Positions 12,181 through 14,347 of a stretch of 14,347 nucleotides of DNA are shown piece after piece (within the stretch, counting starts at the first letter, position 1; each line of letters begins with the position of its first letter). A model generated the notes under the pieces. That model was given only the letters and a program-made list of their open reading frames with translations. It did no database searches and was not told where the DNA came from. This DNA is from JBEIUL01 sp044356865 (GTDB lineage: Bacteria > Planctomycetota > Phycisphaerae > Phycisphaerales > SM1A02). The DNA is taken from assembly GCA_044356865.1 (NCBI GenBank), contig JBIKVN010000058.1:1-14347 (forward strand), in the 5' to 3' direction. A program made the position numbers and the translations under genes.

Positions 12181-14347
12181 TCAGCCCGTCCAGTTCGCCA
12201 GCAGGATGGCCATGTCGGACGCGTCGGTCGAACCGCTTCCGTTCAGGTCGGTCGGGCCGGTCTGGCCCCACCCCGCCAGCAGGGCGGCCAGGTCCTGGGC
12301 CGAGACGAGGCCGTCGCCGTTCAGGTCGCCCGGCACCGGCGCCGAGCAGGTGAACCCGCCGACCCGCACGTCATCGACGCCCGCCTCGACCACGCTGCCC
12401 GCCCCGAGGTCGCGGGCAAGGAAGCGCAGCCGCATCGTCGCGGTCGGGGCGACGAAGGTGTCGATCGTGAACTGCTTGAAGACCCAGGCGTTCGCGTTCT
12501 CGGTGACCGTCTCGAGCGTCACCCAGGTGGCGCCGTTGTCGTTCGAGATCTGGACGGGCATCGAGTCGTTGTTCGGGCTCGCCCCGCGGTCGTTCGAGTA
12601 CCACCGCCAGTACGAGAGTATCGCCGCGTCGTAACCGGTCGCGTCGAAGGTCTCCGAGACGAGGGTGGTCGTGCCGCCATCGACATCGGCCACGCCGATG
12701 CCGCCGCCGACCGGTCCCTGTCCGGTGATCCAGCACTTGACGCCCGGAGCCGGGGTGCGGTCGTCCTCGGGCTGGGCCGCCGTCCCGTTCGGGTCGACGA
12801 GCACCCACTGGCCCGAGGTGGCGTTGTCGCCGGGGGCGCCCGAGGTGAAGAAGACGAGGCTGTCCTCGAAGTCCCGGCTGAAGATCGTCACCTCGGTGGC
12901 GGCGCTCGTCGCCGCGAACCAGGCATTGGGGGCGTTCGCAGGGCTGGTGATGGTCGCGGTGCCCGACATCGCCGAGAAGTAGAACTGGACCTCGGCGAGG
13001 CAGGTCGTCGCGGGCACCGACACGACGTAGGAGTTGCCCCCGGTCGAGGTCATCGGGACCGCGGTGAACGAGCCGGACCCGCCCGTCCGCCAGTGGAAAG
13101 TGCCCGAGTTCGGGTTGGGCTGGCCGCCGAGGGCGGAGACGTTCATCGCGATCTGGGTCGTGCCGTTCGGCATGACCGTGACCGGGATCCCGTTCGGGAA
13201 CGAGAGGGCGATGAGCTGCAGGTCGGGCACCGGGATGCCGTGGCCCTCGAAGGCGCTCGCGATCTCATTGTAGTGCGGGGTTCCGTTGCCGATGTCGGAG
13301 TCGGTGTCGTCGAGGGTCAGGAAGTCGACCGGGATCGCCGCGTCGATGGTGGTCACCGGGCCGTGCAGCGGCACCGAGTTGACCGCGAGCATCCCGGTGA
13401 CCTGGCGATAGGTCGCCGGATTCGTGGCGAGCAGGTTCGTCCGCAGGTCCCAGACGCAACCCGAGAGCAGCTGGCCGCAGCTGTGGATCGCGCTGCCGCA
13501 GCTCGAGCAGCTGGAGGCCGAGTACTGGCACGAGTTCGCCGCGTTCCGGATGCCCGAGCCGCAGTTGCTGTTGAAGCCGATGGCCAGCGCCGAGGTGTCG
13601 CTCACGAGGACCCCGAGCACGTCGCCCATGCCCTCGCCGTAGGCGCCCTGCCCGCTGCCGCCCGAGGCGACCACATGGTGCCCGAACTCGTGGTGCACGA
13701 CGGTCGAGAACGCGGTGTTCGCGCATCCGCCGCCGGCCTGGTAGAAGTTGATCGAGCTGCCGTTGTAGAAGGCGTTGCAGGAGTTGGCGATGTTGGCGTT
13801 GATCTGGAAGTTGTTCGCCCCGGTCTGGCCGGCAATCACCGGGTAGGCTGGGTTCATCGCCATCACGAGGTCGCGGACCACGTTCGACTCGATGTAGGCG
13901 TTTGCCTGGGCGAGCTTGAGGGCGTAGGCGGCGTCGGCGGTGTTCGCGTTGTGGCTGACCGTGACGGGCGAGCCGGTGAAGAAGCCGGTCGCGCTCGAGA
14001 CCGGGGTGCCGCCCGAGTCGGCGACCTTGAAGTAGAGGCCCTCGAGGTTCGACACCACGCCGATGGTGCCGGTCGAGGGCACCGAGATGGTGAAGTTGCC
14101 CGCGGCGTCGGTGTAGCCGACGACGCCGCCCGCGGTCACCTTCGCGTAGGGCAGGCCCTCGAGCACCTCCGGACCGCAGAGGTCGGCGGTCCAGCCCTGC
14201 GTGGCCGAGGCGTTCGCCGTGCCGACCACGTCGACGTTGCAGACCTGGTTCTCCTGGAACAGGATCCGCCCGGTCTCGACGTCGATGATGTAGAGGAACT
14301 TCCGGTAGTTGTCGGGATCGAAGAGCAGGCCGCCCTCGGCGATGACC
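12181..14347 (-). CDS. Secreted M36-like zinc metalloprotease with dockerin-like tail, 5' end missing
   Basis: The reading frame runs off the right edge; 721 residues are visible and no start can be assigned. The first visible stretch FLYIIDVETGRILFQ resembles the end of an FTP/PepSY propeptide. The catalytic motif HEFGHH (13675-13692) is followed by YGEGMGD (13621-13641), the pattern of fungalysin/M36 and thermolysin-like gluzincins: two His ligands, Glu catalyst, third ligand Glu in GEGMGD. A segment with eight cysteines follows the active site. Next come a beta-rich region, a jelly-roll-like region (about 12370-12900, from FEDSLVFF to VDDVRVGG) and two dockerin-like calcium loops at the C-terminus, GDLNGDGLVSAQDLAALLAG and DLNGSGSTDASDMAILLANW. 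Expected to be exported and to degrade protein outside the cell. The stop is 44 nt before the tRNA-Leu promoter. Confidence 0.88.
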   Translation of the reverse strand, partial: VIAEGGLLFDPDNYRKFLYIIDVETGRILFQENQVCNVDVVGTANASATQGWTADLCGPEVLEGLPYAKVTAGGVVGYTDAAGNFTISVPSTGTIGVVSNLEGLYFKVADSGGTPVSSATGFFTGSPVTVSHNANTADAAYALKLAQANAYIESNVVRDLVMAMNPAYPVIAGQTGANNFQINANIANSCNAFYNGSSINFYQAGGGCANTAFSTVVHHEFGHHVVASGGSGQGAYGEGMGDVLGVLVSDTSALAIGFNSNCGSGIRNAANSCQYSASSCSSCGSAIHSCGQLLSGCVWDLRTNLLATNPATYRQVTGMLAVNSVPLHGPVTTIDAAIPVDFLTLDDTDSDIGNGTPHYNEIASAFEGHGIPVPDLQLIALSFPNGIPVTVMPNGTTQIAMNVSALGGQPNPNSGTFHWRTGGSGSFTAVPMTSTGGNSYVVSVPATTCLAEVQFYFSAMSGTATITSPANAPNAWFAATSAATEVTIFSRDFEDSLVFFTSGAPGDNATSGQWVLVDPNGTAAQPEDDRTPAPGVKCWITGQGPVGGGIGVADVDGGTTTLVSETFDATGYDAAILSYWRWYSNDRGASPNNDSMPVQISNDNGATWVTLETVTENANAWVFKQFTIDTFVAPTATMRLRFLARDLGAGSVVEAGVDDVRVGGFTCSAPVPGDLNGDGLVSAQDLAALLAGWGQTGPTDLNGSGSTDASDMAILLANWTG

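Noticed and set aside
1..14347. CRISPR arrays, insertion sequences, prophage genes, riboswitches, toxin-antitoxin pairs or defence systems
   Set aside because: No spaced direct DNA repeats, transposase or integrase motifs, or riboswitch-like leaders were seen; queE has no preQ1-like element upstream, only the tRNA terminator.
1..14347. Frequent CTCGAG and CGATCG words throughout the window
   Set aside because: They follow from the preferred codons CTC GAG and GCG ATC in this GC-rich genome and are found mostly inside genes; there is no positional pattern.

Overview
The window is a GC-rich, gene-dense bacterial chromosome segment. The best guess is a planctomycete of the Phycisphaerae type. 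That rests on the overall base composition, on a secreted protease ending in a dockerin-like GDLNGDG...LLAGWG tail of the kind common in that group, and on the scarcity of Shine-Dalgarno (SD) sites. No marker gene that would settle the taxonomy is present. I see no insertion sequence, prophage, CRISPR array or horizontally acquired island; this looks like ordinary core chromosome with some unusual details.

Layout. The left edge holds the 5' half of prfB (release factor 2, minus strand, with its programmed +1 frameshift). It is divergent from a class I aminotransferase (plus). A long minus-strand block from 8725 down to 1814 then encodes a PDZ and 27-residue-repeat exported protein, a YihY/BrkB membrane protein, a coiled-coil protein, a STAS-domain protein, a lone nuoB and a secreted alpha/beta-hydrolase. 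From 8768 the plus strand carries an RluB/RsuA-type pseudouridine synthase, a small FmdB-like protein and a DUF429 (RNase H-fold) protein, probably one operon. From 11151 to the right edge everything is again on the minus strand: a DinB/YfiT-type metal-dependent protein, queE, a tRNA-Leu(GAG), and a large M36-like secreted metalloprotease cut by the window edge.

Expression logic is the most interesting aspect. Six protein genes that head a transcription unit (prfB, the aminotransferase, nuoB, the PDZ-repeat gene, the pseudouridine synthase and the DinB gene) have a TANNNT box ending only 7-11 nt before the start codon and no SD. Most of the genes lying inside an operon or following another gene do have purine-rich SD sequences or overlapping stop/start codons. 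This implies leaderless or nearly leaderless mRNAs made from a -10-type promoter. In line with low reliance on SD pairing, the prfB frameshift signal (CTTTGAC) lacks the SD-like stimulator found in the classical version. The tRNA-Leu is flanked by 13-14 nt complementary arms that could close a stem around the precursor.

The genes do not form one obvious pathway. They combine translation and RNA modification (prfB, pseudouridine synthase, queE, tRNA-Leu), respiration (nuoB), and cell-surface or exported functions (PDZ-repeat protein, YihY, hydrolase, metalloprotease).
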